Source: Streptomyces sp. CCM_MD2014 (GTDB taxonomy: Bacteria > Actinomycetota > Actinomycetes > Streptomycetales > Streptomycetaceae). Taken from it: 64,000 nt of DNA. The stretch lies in contig NZ_CP009754.1 in the NCBI RefSeq assembly GCF_000772045.1, positions 4,464,001 through 4,528,000 of the forward strand. Direction: 5' to 3'. How positions within the stretch are numbered: the stretch's first letter is position 1; the number at the start of each line of letters is the position of its first letter. The position numbers and the translations under genes were made by a program. Below the pieces are notes generated by a model. That model ran no database searches. It saw only the letters and a program-made list of their open reading frames with translations, and had not been told where the DNA came from. Shown piece after piece: positions 34,085 to 43,406 of this stretch.

Positions 34085-37000
34085 TCAGTTGGTCCCGATC
34101 CGCGCGAGCAGCTCGACGATCCGGGACTGCACCTCGCCGCTGGTGGAACGCTCCGCCAGGAACAGCACCGTCTCGCCCGAGGCGAGGCGCGGCAGGTCGT
34201 CCTGGTCGACGGCGGCGGTGTAGACGACCAGCGGGGTGCGGTTGAGCTGCCCGTTGGCGCGCAGCCAGTCGATGATCCCGGCGGACCCCTCCTGGCGCCG
34301 CTGCACCCGCAGCAGGTCCATCACGACCAGGTTCGGCCGGAACTGCCCCGCCAGCGTCACCGCGTCGGCGTCGCTCGCCGCCCGCGCCACCTGCATCCCG
34401 CGCCGCTCCAGCGTCGCGGTCAGCGCCAGCGCGATCTCCGCGTGCTCCTCGATCAGCAGCACGCGCGGCGGGTGCTGCTCGCTGTCCCGGGGCGCGAGCG
34501 CCTTCAGCAGCACGGCGGGATCCGCGCCGTAGGCCGCGTCCCGCGAGGCCTGGCCGAGACCGGCCGTGACCAGCACCGGCACCTCGGCCGCCACCGCCGC
34601 CTGCCGCAGCGACTGGAGCGCCGTACGCGTGATGGGCCCGGTCAGCGGGTCCACGAACAGCGCGGCCGGGAACGCCGCGATCTGCGCGTCGACCTCCTCG
34701 CGCGAGTTCACGATCACCGGCCGGTAGCCGCGGTCGCTGAGCGCCTGCTGCGTGGAGACGTCCGGCGCGGGCCACACCAGCAGCCGGCGCGGGTTGTCCA
34801 GCGGCTCCGGCGGCAGCTCGTCGTCCATCGGCTGCGGACGCGGCGGGTCGGCCACCTCGACGGCCCCGCCGGGCCCGTCCAGCGGCTCGGGCCCCTCGGC
34901 GGCGTCCCGGTCCGGTGCCCCTATGGCGTACGACCGTCCCGCGCCCTCGGTGACCGGCGCCAGCCGTCCCTGACCGCCGGCCGGGGACGGCTGCTCCTGG
35001 GGCTGCGGCGGGGACTGCTTCTTCGGCTGCGCGGTGGGCTGCGGCGGGGTGGGGGGCTGCGCGCCGGGCGGCTGCTCCGCGGCCGGGTGGGGGCGGGCCG
35101 ACTGCGCCGCGGCGGTGGCGGCCGGGTCGGGCGGCGTGCCCAGCTTGCGGCGCCGCCCGCCGCCGGTCGGCTGGTGCGGGGCGGGCGTGGCCGACGGCTG
35201 CTGCACCTGGACCGCCTGCCGGTTGAACGGCACGCCCTGGCCCAGGGTGCGCACGCTGATCGCCCGCCCCTGCGTCGAGTTCGGGTCGACGGGAGCGGAC
35301 GCCTCGGCGGGCAGCGGCTGGGCCGCGCGCGGGGCGGGCGCGTTCTCCGGCGGCAGCGGCGTGCCCCGGCTCGGCGTGGTGGCGGGCACGCTCCGGGGAG
35401 CCGCCGGGGCCGCCGTGGCGGCGGGCGCGGCGGGCGCGGCAGGCGTGGCCGGAGTCGCGGGGCCGGCGGCCGCGCCGGGCGGTACCGGCGGTACGGGCGT
35501 GCCGGCGCCCTGGGTGTCTCCGGCCGCCGGCCAGGGCTGCGGCTGTGGCACCGGGGCCGGGGCCGGCCGACCGGGGGCAGCCGGCGCCGCGGCGCCGGGG
35601 TGCAGGGTGTCGGGCTGCGGGGCGTCGGCACCGGCCTCGGCGGGCCGGGGCACCTGTGCCCCGGCGGGCGGGGGCACAGGTGCCCCGGCCGGAGACGGCA
35701 CCGGGGCTCCCGGCACCGGGGCTCCGTGCACCGGCGTCGGCGCCCCCTGCACCGGGACGCCCTGCGCGGGGGCGTGCTGAGCCGGGACCGGCGCCGGTTC
35801 TCCGGCCGGCCTGGGGGTGCCGGCCCGGCGGCGGCGTCCCGTGGGCGCCTCGGCGGGGTGCGGCTGCGGCGGCGTGTGGTCGTCGGCCCGGTCGTGCGGT
35901 ACGGCGTCGTGACGGCCGTCGTCGGGCAAGGCGTCACCGGGAGCGGCGGGCCCGGGCACGGGAAGGGGGCCGGCCGGCGCCTGCCCCGGAACGCGGGCCG
36001 GGCCCTGGGGCTCGGCCGCCTCCGCCGTACCGTCGGACGGACGGTCCGCGTCGGCGGGCGGCAGGGCGAACACCTGCCGCGGGGCGGCCTCCTGCGCCGC
36101 GGCACGTTCGTTCGCGGAGGCGAGGGCACGCCGCCGGCGTCCCGTCGGCCGGTCCGTGTGCGCCAGGTCTGCCGGGGCGGGGTTCGCGGGATCGGACTCC
36201 CCGGCCTGCGCGGGCAGGGCCGGGGGCAGCGCGTGCTGCTCCCCGCCGTCCTGCCCGGCCCGTCGGCCGGCGGCGGGCGCGGGCACCCCCTGCGGCGGCA
36301 CGGTCCCGCCCAGCCCGGTGTTGGACGCCGCGGACCCCGCGCCGTGCTCACCGGCCATGACGACGGCCCCCTCGGACACCCCGGCGGGCGCTCCCTGCGG
36401 TGCCACGGCGACCTCGGCACCCGGAGCCTCCGCGGGCCGCCCGCGCCGACGTCCGGTACCACCGGCCCCGGCTCCCTGACCGGGCCCCGCCTGCGCCGGC
36501 ACGGGAAGCGGCGCCGAAGCGGCGTCCTGTTCCGGCACCTGCGCCTGTCCCGGAGCCTGGGGCCCGCTCTCGGCCTGCGCCGCGCGCCGCCTGCGCCGCC
36601 CGGTCGGAGCGGCCTTCTCCGCCTCGGGCCCGACGCCGCCCTCGCCCGGCGCCCCCGCGATTTCACTCTCCAGGAACGCGTCGACCGACGCCCGGCGCGC
36701 ACGCCGCCGCCCGCCCCCGGGAGCCGGCTCCCGCAGGGCCACGGCGTTCTCCGCGCCCGCGCCGACGCCACCCTCGGCAGGCGCGACGGAGGCCGCTTCG
36801 GCCACCCCGGAGCCCGGGGCGGCGACGACCGCCCCGGCCCCGCCCCCGATCGGCACCTCCAGCACGAACGCGCTGCCGCTCATGCCCGGCACCTCGTGCG
36901 TCTGCAGCACGCCACCGTGCGCCCGCACGATCCCGCGCACGATCGGCTCGTGCACCGGGTCCCCGCCGGCGTACGGCCCGCGCACCTCGATGCGCACGAC

Positions 37001-38500
37001 CTCGCCGCGCTGCGCCGCCGCGACCACGACGGTGTTGTCCAGGTACCCGCCCGTCGCCGACACGGGCGAGTTGCCGGTGGCGTCGACACCGGCGACGTCC
37101 GCGACGAGATGGGCGAGCGCGGTGGCCAGGAGCCGGGGATCCACCTCGGCCTCGATCGGCGGCGCGTGCACGGCGAACTGCACCCGCCCCGGACCGATCA
37201 GCTCCACGGCCCCGTCGACACCCGCGGCGACGACGGCGTCCAGCATCACCTTCGTACGGGCCACCTGCTCGTTGCCGACGTCGAGGCGCTGGTAGCCGAG
37301 GACGTTGTCGATGAGGGTGGTGATGCGCGAGTAGCCCGCCGACAGGTGGTGCAGCACCTGGTTGGCCTCGGGCCACAACTGACCGGCGTCGTCGGAGGCC
37401 AGCGCGGCCAGCTCCCGGCGCAGCTCGTCCAGCGGTCCGCGCAGCGAGTCGCCGAGGAGGGTGAGCAGCTGCTCGTGCCGCCCGGCGAGCGCCTCGTACC
37501 GGTCCTTCTCGCGCTCACCGAGGGCGGCGTAGCGGTCGGCGTCCGCGGCGAGCTCCTCCGCGTGCTTCTCCCGCAGCTCCTCCAGCTCGGCGACGTGCTG
37601 CTGGCGCAGCGCGGTGAGTTCGGAGGCGTGCTCCTCGGCGAGCCGTTCCAACTCCTCGGCGTGCCGCTGCTCCGCCTCCTCGTGCTCCTTGACGAGGGCG
37701 TCGTACGGGCGCCGGTCGGTGAAGGTCATCACGGCGCCGACGAGCTGGTCGCCGTCGCGCACGGGGGCGGTCGTCAGGTCGACCGGCAGCTGGTCCCCGC
37801 TCTTGGCGAACAGCACCTGCCCGCGCACCCGGTGCTTGCGTCCGGAACGCAGGGTGTCGGCGAGCGGCGACTCGTCGTACGGGAACGGGGAGCCGTCGGC
37901 GCGGGAGTGCAGGACGAGGGTGTGCAGCTCGCGGCCGCCCAGTTCACCGGCGCGGTAGCCCAGGATCTGGGCGGCGGCCGGGTTGACGAGGACGATCCGC
38001 CCGTCGGTGTCGGTGCCCACGACGCCCTCGGAGGCGGCCCGCAGGATCATCTCGGTCTGCCGCTGCGAACGGGCCAGCTCGGCCTCGGTGTCGACGGTGC
38101 CGGAGAGGTCGCGGACGACCAGCATCAGCAGCTCGTCGCCGGTGTAGCCGTAGGTGTCGTAGGCCTGCTGGCCGGTCTCCAGGTTGGCGCTGGTGACCTC
38201 GACGGGGAACTCGCTGCCGTCGGTGCGCCGGGCGACCATCCGGGTCGGCTTGGTGCGCGCCCGCGGGTCGATGTGGTCCGGTCGCCGCATGGAGCCCGGG
38301 ATCAGCCGCGAGTCGAACTGCGGCAGCAGATCCAGCAGACCCCGGCCGACCAGCGCGGTGCCCGGCGTCTCGAACGCCTCCAGCGCGATGGTGTTCGCGT
38401 TGACCACGGTGCCGTTGGCGTTGACCAGGACCAACGCGTCCGGCAGCGCGTCCAGTATGGCTGCGAGGCGAGCAGCGCCTCGGGATGGCCTGCTGCTCAC
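34085..38500 (-). CDS. Very large hybrid-kinase-like regulator: two PAS, degenerate kinase core, Pro-rich linker, two receivers
   Basis: 1,471 residues. PAS 1 (about 10-110, ILDALPDALVLVNANGTVV), PAS 2 (about 140-250, ILRAASEGVVGTDTDGRIV) and a coiled coil (255-345). Then a histidine-kinase-like region in which the usual S-H-E-L-R-T-P-L reads G-D351-S-L-R-G-P-L, so the phosphoacceptor His is replaced, and the ATPase boxes are weak. About 650 residues of Pro/Ala/Gly linker with TGRRRR repeats follow, then two receiver-like domains (about 1234 and 1344 on; Asp about 1392 in VVMDLL). No signal or membrane segment. GTG 38500 has GGGAGG upstream. Confidence 0.85.
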   Translation of the reverse strand: MSSRPSRGAARLAAILDALPDALVLVNANGTVVNANTIALEAFETPGTALVGRGLLDLLPQFDSRLIPGSMRRPDHIDPRARTKPTRMVARRTDGSEFPVEVTSANLETGQQAYDTYGYTGDELLMLVVRDLSGTVDTEAELARSQRQTEMILRAASEGVVGTDTDGRIVLVNPAAAQILGYRAGELGGRELHTLVLHSRADGSPFPYDESPLADTLRSGRKHRVRGQVLFAKSGDQLPVDLTTAPVRDGDQLVGAVMTFTDRRPYDALVKEHEEAEQRHAEELERLAEEHASELTALRQQHVAELEELREKHAEELAADADRYAALGEREKDRYEALAGRHEQLLTLLGDSLRGPLDELRRELAALASDDAGQLWPEANQVLHHLSAGYSRITTLIDNVLGYQRLDVGNEQVARTKVMLDAVVAAGVDGAVELIGPGRVQFAVHAPPIEAEVDPRLLATALAHLVADVAGVDATGNSPVSATGGYLDNTVVVAAAQRGEVVRIEVRGPYAGGDPVHEPIVRGIVRAHGGVLQTHEVPGMSGSAFVLEVPIGGGAGAVVAAPGSGVAEAASVAPAEGGVGAGAENAVALREPAPGGGRRRARRASVDAFLESEIAGAPGEGGVGPEAEKAAPTGRRRRRAAQAESGPQAPGQAQVPEQDAASAPLPVPAQAGPGQGAGAGGTGRRRGRPAEAPGAEVAVAPQGAPAGVSEGAVVMAGEHGAGSAASNTGLGGTVPPQGVPAPAAGRRAGQDGGEQHALPPALPAQAGESDPANPAPADLAHTDRPTGRRRRALASANERAAAQEAAPRQVFALPPADADRPSDGTAEAAEPQGPARVPGQAPAGPLPVPGPAAPGDALPDDGRHDAVPHDRADDHTPPQPHPAEAPTGRRRRAGTPRPAGEPAPVPAQHAPAQGVPVQGAPTPVHGAPVPGAPVPSPAGAPVPPPAGAQVPRPAEAGADAPQPDTLHPGAAAPAAPGRPAPAPVPQPQPWPAAGDTQGAGTPVPPVPPGAAAGPATPATPAAPAAPAATAAPAAPRSVPATTPSRGTPLPPENAPAPRAAQPLPAEASAPVDPNSTQGRAISVRTLGQGVPFNRQAVQVQQPSATPAPHQPTGGGRRRKLGTPPDPAATAAAQSARPHPAAEQPPGAQPPTPPQPTAQPKKQSPPQPQEQPSPAGGQGRLAPVTEGAGRSYAIGAPDRDAAEGPEPLDGPGGAVEVADPPRPQPMDDELPPEPLDNPRRLLVWPAPDVSTQQALSDRGYRPVIVNSREEVDAQIAAFPAALFVDPLTGPITRTALQSLRQAAVAAEVPVLVTAGLGQASRDAAYGADPAVLLKALAPRDSEQHPPRVLLIEEHAEIALALTATLERRGMQVARAASDADAVTLAGQFRPNLVVMDLLRVQRRQEGSAGIIDWLRANGQLNRTPLVVYTAAVDQDDLPRLASGETVLFLAERSTSGEVQSRIVELLARIGTN

Positions 38501-38694
38501 GAGACGCTTCCTCCCTGTTACCGCACTTGCCGACCGCCTGGGCCATCTTGCCAATCGGCCCGCGGCGTGTCACCCGAGGGAGTCTAAGGGCTGGGGCCCG
38601 GCGGGCGGGGAGGGATGGGACGTAGGTCGCACGAGGAAGTGACGTAGAACGTGTGACCGGTGACCGTCGGGCCGATGAGGCGTCGTCGTCCCTG

Positions 38695-39162
38695 CTAGGA
38701 CCGGGCCGGGCCCCCGAGGCCGGGCAGCAGCGGCACCATGCGGTCCCAGCGGGCGATCTCGCAGCCGTCGCGGCGGTCGTACGTCGCGTCGACGGGGCGG
38801 CCGGCCCAGACGCCGGTGACGTGCGCGGTGGCCGGGCCGCCGTACTGCATGGTGCAGACGCTGCCCTCGGGCACCGGTGCGAAGGTGTCCCGGCCCCACC
38901 GGGTGTCGCCCTCGACGGCGGCGCAGGCGCCCTCCGGGTCGGGGTGGTCACCGCCGGCGGGGTGGCAGGACAGTTCGTACGTGCCGTCGAAGCCCGGGCC
39001 GGCGTCGCGGACGGTGATCGTCAGGTGGCCGCCGCCGGGAGCGCCGGGACCGGCGGCAGTGGCCGCGGCCGGGTGCGCGGCGCAGACGGAGGCGAGGGCG
39101 GCGGCGGACAGGGCGGCGGCGCCGAGAAGGCGCGCGGCGGGGGTGCGGGAGACCTGGAACAT
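38695..39162 (-). CDS. Subtilisin-inhibitor-like secreted protein
   Basis: 155 residues. A signal peptide ends near AAHPAAATAAG. The mature domain is of the Streptomyces subtilisin inhibitor family: LTITVRDAGPGFDGTYELSC, then PEGACAAV, then VCTMQYGGPATAHVTGVWAG and CEIARWDRM. Four Cys fit two disulphides. By alignment with SSI (CPM-V), the reactive bond should be Met-Gln, which suits chymotrypsin or subtilisin-type targets. ATG 39162 is chosen by the signal peptide. Probably inhibits extracellular proteases. Confidence 0.85.
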   Translation of the reverse strand: MFQVSRTPAARLLGAAALSAAALASVCAAHPAAATAAGPGAPGGGHLTITVRDAGPGFDGTYELSCHPAGGDHPDPEGACAAVEGDTRWGRDTFAPVPEGSVCTMQYGGPATAHVTGVWAGRPVDATYDRRDGCEIARWDRMVPLLPGLGGPARS

Positions 39163-39374
39163 GACCTGACCAACGCGCCGGCGGCCGCGACGTTGCGCGT
39201 GCGGCCGCGGAGTACGCCGTGCGGACGCGCGACGTCCGGCGACCACGCGGTAAGGGCTTTGCCCTGCGGCCTGCCCGCCTAGTACCGTAGGGGCCGATTG
39301 GTGACAGCGCGCTCAACTGTGTCATCATCGGCACGCGCCACTCGCGCTCGCACGCGAGAGTGGTGATGTTGTCT

Positions 39375-39465
39375 GGAGGCGTCGCCTAGTCCGGTCTATG
39401 GCGCCGCACTGCTAATGCGGTTTGGGGCTTACACCCCATCGAGGGTTCAAATCCCTCCGCCTCCG
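39375..39465 (+). tRNA. tRNA-Ser (anticodon GCU)
   Basis: A 91-nt class II tRNA: GGAGGCG (39375-39381) pairs with CGCCTCC (39458-39464). The anticodon loop CTGCTAA gives GCU, with a long variable arm and GGTTCAAAT T loop. CCA is not encoded. Confidence 0.96.
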
Positions 39466-39475
39466 CACGATCACC

Positions 39476-39504
39476 GAAGCCCCGGCCCGCACGGCCGGGG
39501 CTTC
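39476..39504 (+). terminator. Terminator of tRNA-Ser(GCU)
   Basis: GAAGCCCCGGCC (39476-39487) pairs with GGCCGGGGCTTC (39493-39504), 10 bases after the tRNA. Confidence 0.8.
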
Positions 39505-39658
39505 CGTGTTGTCCGGCGGGCTTCAGTCGGGCGTTTGCGCAGGTCACAAGGGGTGTGGCCAATGGATTTCACATGACGGCGGCAGTCATGTAATGTTCTT
39601 CCTGTCGCCGCGAGCGGGCCGGAAGGGCCGGGAGCGGCGGTAAAACTGAAAAAGACAA

Positions 39659-39731
39659 GCACTCGTAGCTTAACGGATAGAGCATCTGACTACGGATCAG
39701 AAGGTTGCAGGTTCGAATCCTGCCGAGTGCA
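39659..39731 (+). tRNA. tRNA-Arg (anticodon ACG)
   Basis: A 73-nt tRNA: GCACTCG (39659-39665) pairs with CGAGTGC (39724-39730). The anticodon loop CTACGGA gives ACG, with GGTTCGAAT T loop. CCA is not encoded. Confidence 0.96.
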
Positions 39732-39741
39732 CAGTGAATCG

Positions 39742-39771
39742 GAAGCCCCGTGGAGATCTCCACGGGGCTTC
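39742..39771 (+). terminator. Terminator of tRNA-Arg (perfect 30-base palindrome)
   Basis: GAAGCCCCGTGGAGA and TCTCCACGGGGCTTC abut with no spare loop. It also lies at the 3' end of the convergent DUF6010 gene, so it may act for both. Confidence 0.8.
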
Positions 39772-39785
39772 TGTTCTGCCCGTAC

Positions 39786-40214
39786 CTATGCTTTTGCCTT
39801 CTCCCCGGACGTGAAGGCGGGGACGAGTTCCCGCAGGGGCGGGCCGCCGCGCAGGCACCACAGGGCGATGACCGGGTCGCAGATCGCGCAGCCGAGGGAC
39901 GAGTCGTGGGCGAAGGGGAGGATCGGGTTGCCCTTCAGGTGGTGCACGACGTCCCACGCGGTGTGCAGCAGCCAGCCGATGCCGATGTACGTCCAGGACG
40001 TGAGGCCCCGGTAGGCGACGTACAGCATGAGCGCGCCGAAGGGGAGCTCCCAGGCGCCGAGGCCGCCGCCCGAGAAGTAGACGCCTCCGGCCCCGGCGAT
40101 CCCGAGGGCGTTCAGGGGGCGGCGGTGCGGGTCCGGGACGAGGGACAGCAGCAGGACGACGAGGAGGCCGATGCCGATCGGCATGACGTAGGGGAGGAGG
40201 CCGGCGAGGTTCAT
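39786..40214 (-). CDS. DUF6010 family membrane protein
   Basis: 142 residues with about four membrane helices (LLPYVMPIGIGLLVVLLLSL, YFSGGGLGAWELPFGALML, SWTYIGIGWLLHTAWDVVHH and a shorter one). The pattern LHTAWDVVHHLKGNPILPF with conserved His residues and the Cys pair CAICDP may bind a metal. Function unknown. The ATG is at 40214. It is divergent from the PBP gene. Confidence 0.8.
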   Translation of the reverse strand: MNLAGLLPYVMPIGIGLLVVLLLSLVPDPHRRPLNALGIAGAGGVYFSGGGLGAWELPFGALMLYVAYRGLTSWTYIGIGWLLHTAWDVVHHLKGNPILPFAHDSSLGCAICDPVIALWCLRGGPPLRELVPAFTSGEKAKA

Positions 40215-40456
40215 GCGGGCACGCTATGCAGGACACGGGGGGTGTCCCAGTGGCGTGAGTGACAGGTTCCGACGGATTGTCGCCGAGGGTCTCGACGGTC
40301 ATGTGCCCCTGGAGTCGGGCGACACGGCCGGTGCGGCGGGCGACCGGACGTGAGTACGGTCCGCAACTGTGTCTAGGGTGTGCGCATGTTGAGAGGATCA
40401 GTCTTCATATCCGACCGGACGATATCCGACCGGCCGAGCCTCGACGGAGGCCGACG

Positions 40457-41944
40457 GTGAACAAGCCGCTGAGGGCCGTGGCCATCTTCTGCGGGCTCCT
40501 GGTGCTCGGCCTGCTGATCCGTGCGAACTGGCTGCAGTACGTCCGGGCCCCGGAACTGGCCTCCGACACCAAGAACCGGCGGGTGCAGATCGAGCAGTTC
40601 GCCACGCCGCGCGGTGACATCGTCGTCGGCGGACGGGCCGTCACCGGCTCCAAGGAGACCGAGAGCACCGACCTCAAGTACAAGCGCACCTACGTCGACG
40701 GGCCGATGTACGCGCCGGTCACCGGGTACGCCTCGCAGGCCCAGGGCATGACGCTGCTGGAGAAGACCTATGACTCCATCCTCACCGGGAAGGACGACCG
40801 GCTGGCCTTCCAGCGGTTCGCCGACGTGGTCAGCGGCGAGGGGCGGCGGCCCGGCTCGGTGGTCACCACCATCGACCCGAAGGCGCAGAAGGCGGCCTGG
40901 GACGGTCTGACCGACCTGAAGGGCGCCCGGGGGGCCGTGGTCGCGCTCGACCCGCAGACGGGGAAGGTGCTGGCGCTGGTCTCGGCGCCCTCCTACGACC
41001 CGTCGGTGTTCGCGGGCAGCACCTTCAAGGAGTCCGACCGCTTCGTGGCTCTCGACAAGCAGAAGAACAAGCCGCTGGCCAACCGCGCGCTGCGGGAGAC
41101 CTACCCGCCGGGCTCCACCTTCAAGATCCTCACCGCGGCCGCCGCGCTGGAGCACGACATCGTCACCGACGTCGACGCCCGCACGGACGCCGTCTCCCCG
41201 TACCCGCTGCCGCAGTCCACCAACAAGATCGGCAGCGAGGCCGGCGACGCGGTCTGCAACAAGGCCTCGATGAAGACCGCCATGCAGTACTCCTGCAACA
41301 ACGTCTTCCTCGACGCCGCCTCCAAGCTGGGGCAGGACAAGATGCGCGAGACGGCCGAGAAGTTCGGCTTCAACGAGGACGTCTACTCCGACGACTTCGG
41401 CGACCTGCTCGCCACCAAGAGCCTCTACCCCGAGAATCTCGACAAGCCCGGCACCGCCCTCACCGGCATGGGCCAGGGCAGCCTGACCAGTACGCCGATG
41501 CAGATGGCCATGGTCACCGCGGGGATCGCCAACGACGGCAAGGTGATGCAGCCCTACATCGTCGACGAGGTCAAGGGCCCGGACCTGGACACCCTGGAGA
41601 AGACCGAGCCCGCGACGATGAGCGAGGCCGTCTCCGCCGAGACCGCGCAGAAGGTCCAGGAGATGATGGAGTTCACCGCCAAGGAGGGCAGCGCCCGCCG
41701 CGCCCAGATCGAGGGCATCACGGTCGGCGGCAAGACCGGTACCGCGCAGCGCGGTGTCGACGTCAACGAGAAGGTGCCGTACGGCTGGTTCGTGTCCTAC
41801 GGCAAGAAGGACGACGGGTCCTCCGTCGCCGTGGCCGTGTTCATCGACCCGACCGACATGGACATCTCCCGCGAGGACATCTCCGGCGGCGGGCTCGGCG
41901 CGCCCATCGCCAAGCGCGTGATGGAGGCCGTCCTCAAGCAGTGA
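40457..41944 (+). CDS. Class B penicillin-binding protein (transpeptidase)
   Basis: 495 residues; cross-links peptidoglycan outside the membrane. One N-terminal helix (LRAVAIFCGLLVLGLLI), a PBP dimer-like region, then the transpeptidase domain with Ser220 in PGSTFK (SxxK), SCN at 279-281 and KTG at 426-428. The GTG at 40457 has GGAGG six bases upstream. No SEDS partner (FtsW/RodA) adjoins it, unlike the pbpA of the core FtsW cluster. It probably corresponds to S. coelicolor SCO4013 (from memory). Its end overlaps the convergent HxlR gene by 11 bases. Confidence 0.93.
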   Translation: MNKPLRAVAIFCGLLVLGLLIRANWLQYVRAPELASDTKNRRVQIEQFATPRGDIVVGGRAVTGSKETESTDLKYKRTYVDGPMYAPVTGYASQAQGMTLLEKTYDSILTGKDDRLAFQRFADVVSGEGRRPGSVVTTIDPKAQKAAWDGLTDLKGARGAVVALDPQTGKVLALVSAPSYDPSVFAGSTFKESDRFVALDKQKNKPLANRALRETYPPGSTFKILTAAAALEHDIVTDVDARTDAVSPYPLPQSTNKIGSEAGDAVCNKASMKTAMQYSCNNVFLDAASKLGQDKMRETAEKFGFNEDVYSDDFGDLLATKSLYPENLDKPGTALTGMGQGSLTSTPMQMAMVTAGIANDGKVMQPYIVDEVKGPDLDTLEKTEPATMSEAVSAETAQKVQEMMEFTAKEGSARRAQIEGITVGGKTGTAQRGVDVNEKVPYGWFVSYGKKDDGSSVAVAVFIDPTDMDISREDISGGGLGAPIAKRVMEAVLKQ

Positions 41945-42329
41945 CGCCGGGGACGCCGGTGCGGACGGCGGCGGGTCGGGTTCTCGTCGCGTCGTAGGCC
42001 TCGCGGGCCCGCTCGACCGCCGTCAGCCGCCGTTCCGTCCAGCGCGCGAGGTCCCGGACCTGTTCGGCGGCCTCGCGGCCGAGGCCGGTGAGGGAGTAGT
42101 CCACGCGGGGCGGGATCACCGGCTTGGCGTCCCGGTGGACCAGGCCGTCGCGCTCCAGGGTCCGCAGGGTCTGGGCCAGCATCTTCTCGCTGACCTGCCC
42201 GATCTCCCGGCGCAGTTCGCTGAAGCGGTGCGGACGGTCCAGCAGGGCGATCAGGGCCAGGGTGCCCCAGCGGCTGGTGACGTGCTCCATGAGCAGGCGC
42301 TCGGGGCACATCGGTTCACTTTCGGCCAT
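41934..42329 (-). CDS. HxlR-family transcriptional regulator
   Basis: 131 residues, winged helix of the HxlR type: CPERLLMEHVTSRWGTLALIALL, FSELRREIGQVSEKMLAQTLRTL and LVHRDAKPVIPPRVDYSLTGLG. The N-terminal Cys is the redox or ligand-sensing Cys in several relatives. Target unknown; possibly its own promoter, where CCGTACGGTACG (42332-42343) is palindromic. Confidence 0.9.
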   Translation of the reverse strand: MAESEPMCPERLLMEHVTSRWGTLALIALLDRPHRFSELRREIGQVSEKMLAQTLRTLERDGLVHRDAKPVIPPRVDYSLTGLGREAAEQVRDLARWTERRLTAVERAREAYDATRTRPAAVRTGVPGVTA

Positions 42330-42435
42330 GACCGTACGGTACGTCCGGGCGGGCGCTCACCACGAGTGAGTGTCCGCCCGGACGTCGTCCCGGGCCCGGT
42401 GTCGTTGTCAGTGGTGCCCTCTACTGTCGGTGGGG

Positions 42436-43317
42436 ATGGCACAGGCATGGAAGTGCGCGGGGCTGCGGTGGGCGGCGGACGGCCCCGTGCTGTCGTGGGT
42501 CGGGGGCCGGCGCAGCGCGCTGGTCCGGGGGAAGCGGGTGGCCTTCGCGGTCACCGAGGGGGGTGTGCGGATTTGTGTGGGGGCGCGGGGGCACGCGTGT
42601 CCGGTGCGGGCGGACGTGCCGGGGCGGAGCACGGGGGCGCGGTGCGAGGAGTGCGCGCGCCTCGACCGGGCCCACTCCGTGGCCGCCGACACCGTCGCGG
42701 ACGATCCGCGGCCGTACCGCGTCTATCTGGCGTGGTTCGGGCCGGGCCTGGTCAAGGTGGGGATCACCGCGTACGAACGGGGATCGGCCCGGCTCCTCGA
42801 GCAGGGGGCCGTGTGCTTCTGCTGGCTGGGCTGCGGGCCGCTGATGGCCGCGCGCCGGACCGAGGAGCTGCTGCGGGCCGCGCTGGGCGTGCCGGACCGC
42901 ATCCCCTACGTCCACAAGCGCGCCGTGCGGGCCGCGTTGCCCGCCTCGGAGGCGGACCGGGCGGCCGAGATCGCCGGGTTGCACGCGAGGGCGGTCGCGC
43001 TGGGCGGCTGGCCGGAGGCGCTGACGCCGGAGCCGTTCCGGGCCGTGGACCACGCGCGGATCTTCGGGATCGACGGGGCGGAGCGCGGGCCGGCCGCCGT
43101 GGCGGAGGTGACCGAGCTGGTGGCGGGCGGCGCGATCGGGGGCGGGCTGGTGGCGGCCGCCGGGCCGGATCTGCATCTGGCGACGGAGCGCGGGGTCGTC
43201 GTCCTCGACACCCGGCTGATGACGGGGTGGGAGCTGGTGGCCGCCGGGGGCGAGCCCTGCTCGGTGCCCGTGCGGGAGCTGAAGGGGGCGGCGGGGGTGC
43301 AGGACGGCCTGTTCTGA
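42436..43317 (+). CDS. DUF2797 family protein
   Basis: 293 residues. N-terminal Cys cluster (CVGARGHACPVRAD and CEECARLDRAHS) may bind zinc. The middle YRVYLAWFGPGLVKVGITAYERG resembles the GIY-YIG-like core of DUF2797. IPYVHKRAVRAALP follows. Function is not known. GTG 42430 is an alternative to ATG 42436. It is followed 89 bases later by the amidohydrolase on the same strand. Confidence 0.85.
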   Translation: MAQAWKCAGLRWAADGPVLSWVGGRRSALVRGKRVAFAVTEGGVRICVGARGHACPVRADVPGRSTGARCEECARLDRAHSVAADTVADDPRPYRVYLAWFGPGLVKVGITAYERGSARLLEQGAVCFCWLGCGPLMAARRTEELLRAALGVPDRIPYVHKRAVRAALPASEADRAAEIAGLHARAVALGGWPEALTPEPFRAVDHARIFGIDGAERGPAAVAEVTELVAGGAIGGGLVAAAGPDLHLATERGVVVLDTRLMTGWELVAAGGEPCSVPVRELKGAAGVQDGLF

Positions 43318-43406
43318 CCACCCCGCGTCCCCGGGCCGGATGCCTCGGCTCCCGCCGCCCTCGTCGGCCCCTTGTTCCCGGGAGCGCGGGGCGCGATCGT
43401 GGCCCC

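Noticed and set aside
34442..38587. Open frame of 1,381 codons on the plus strand opposite the giant regulator
   Set aside because: It is the mirror of a high-G+C gene; the composition is repetitive Gly/Arg/Val without any domain, and no ribosome site is present. The minus-strand frame has PAS and receiver domains.
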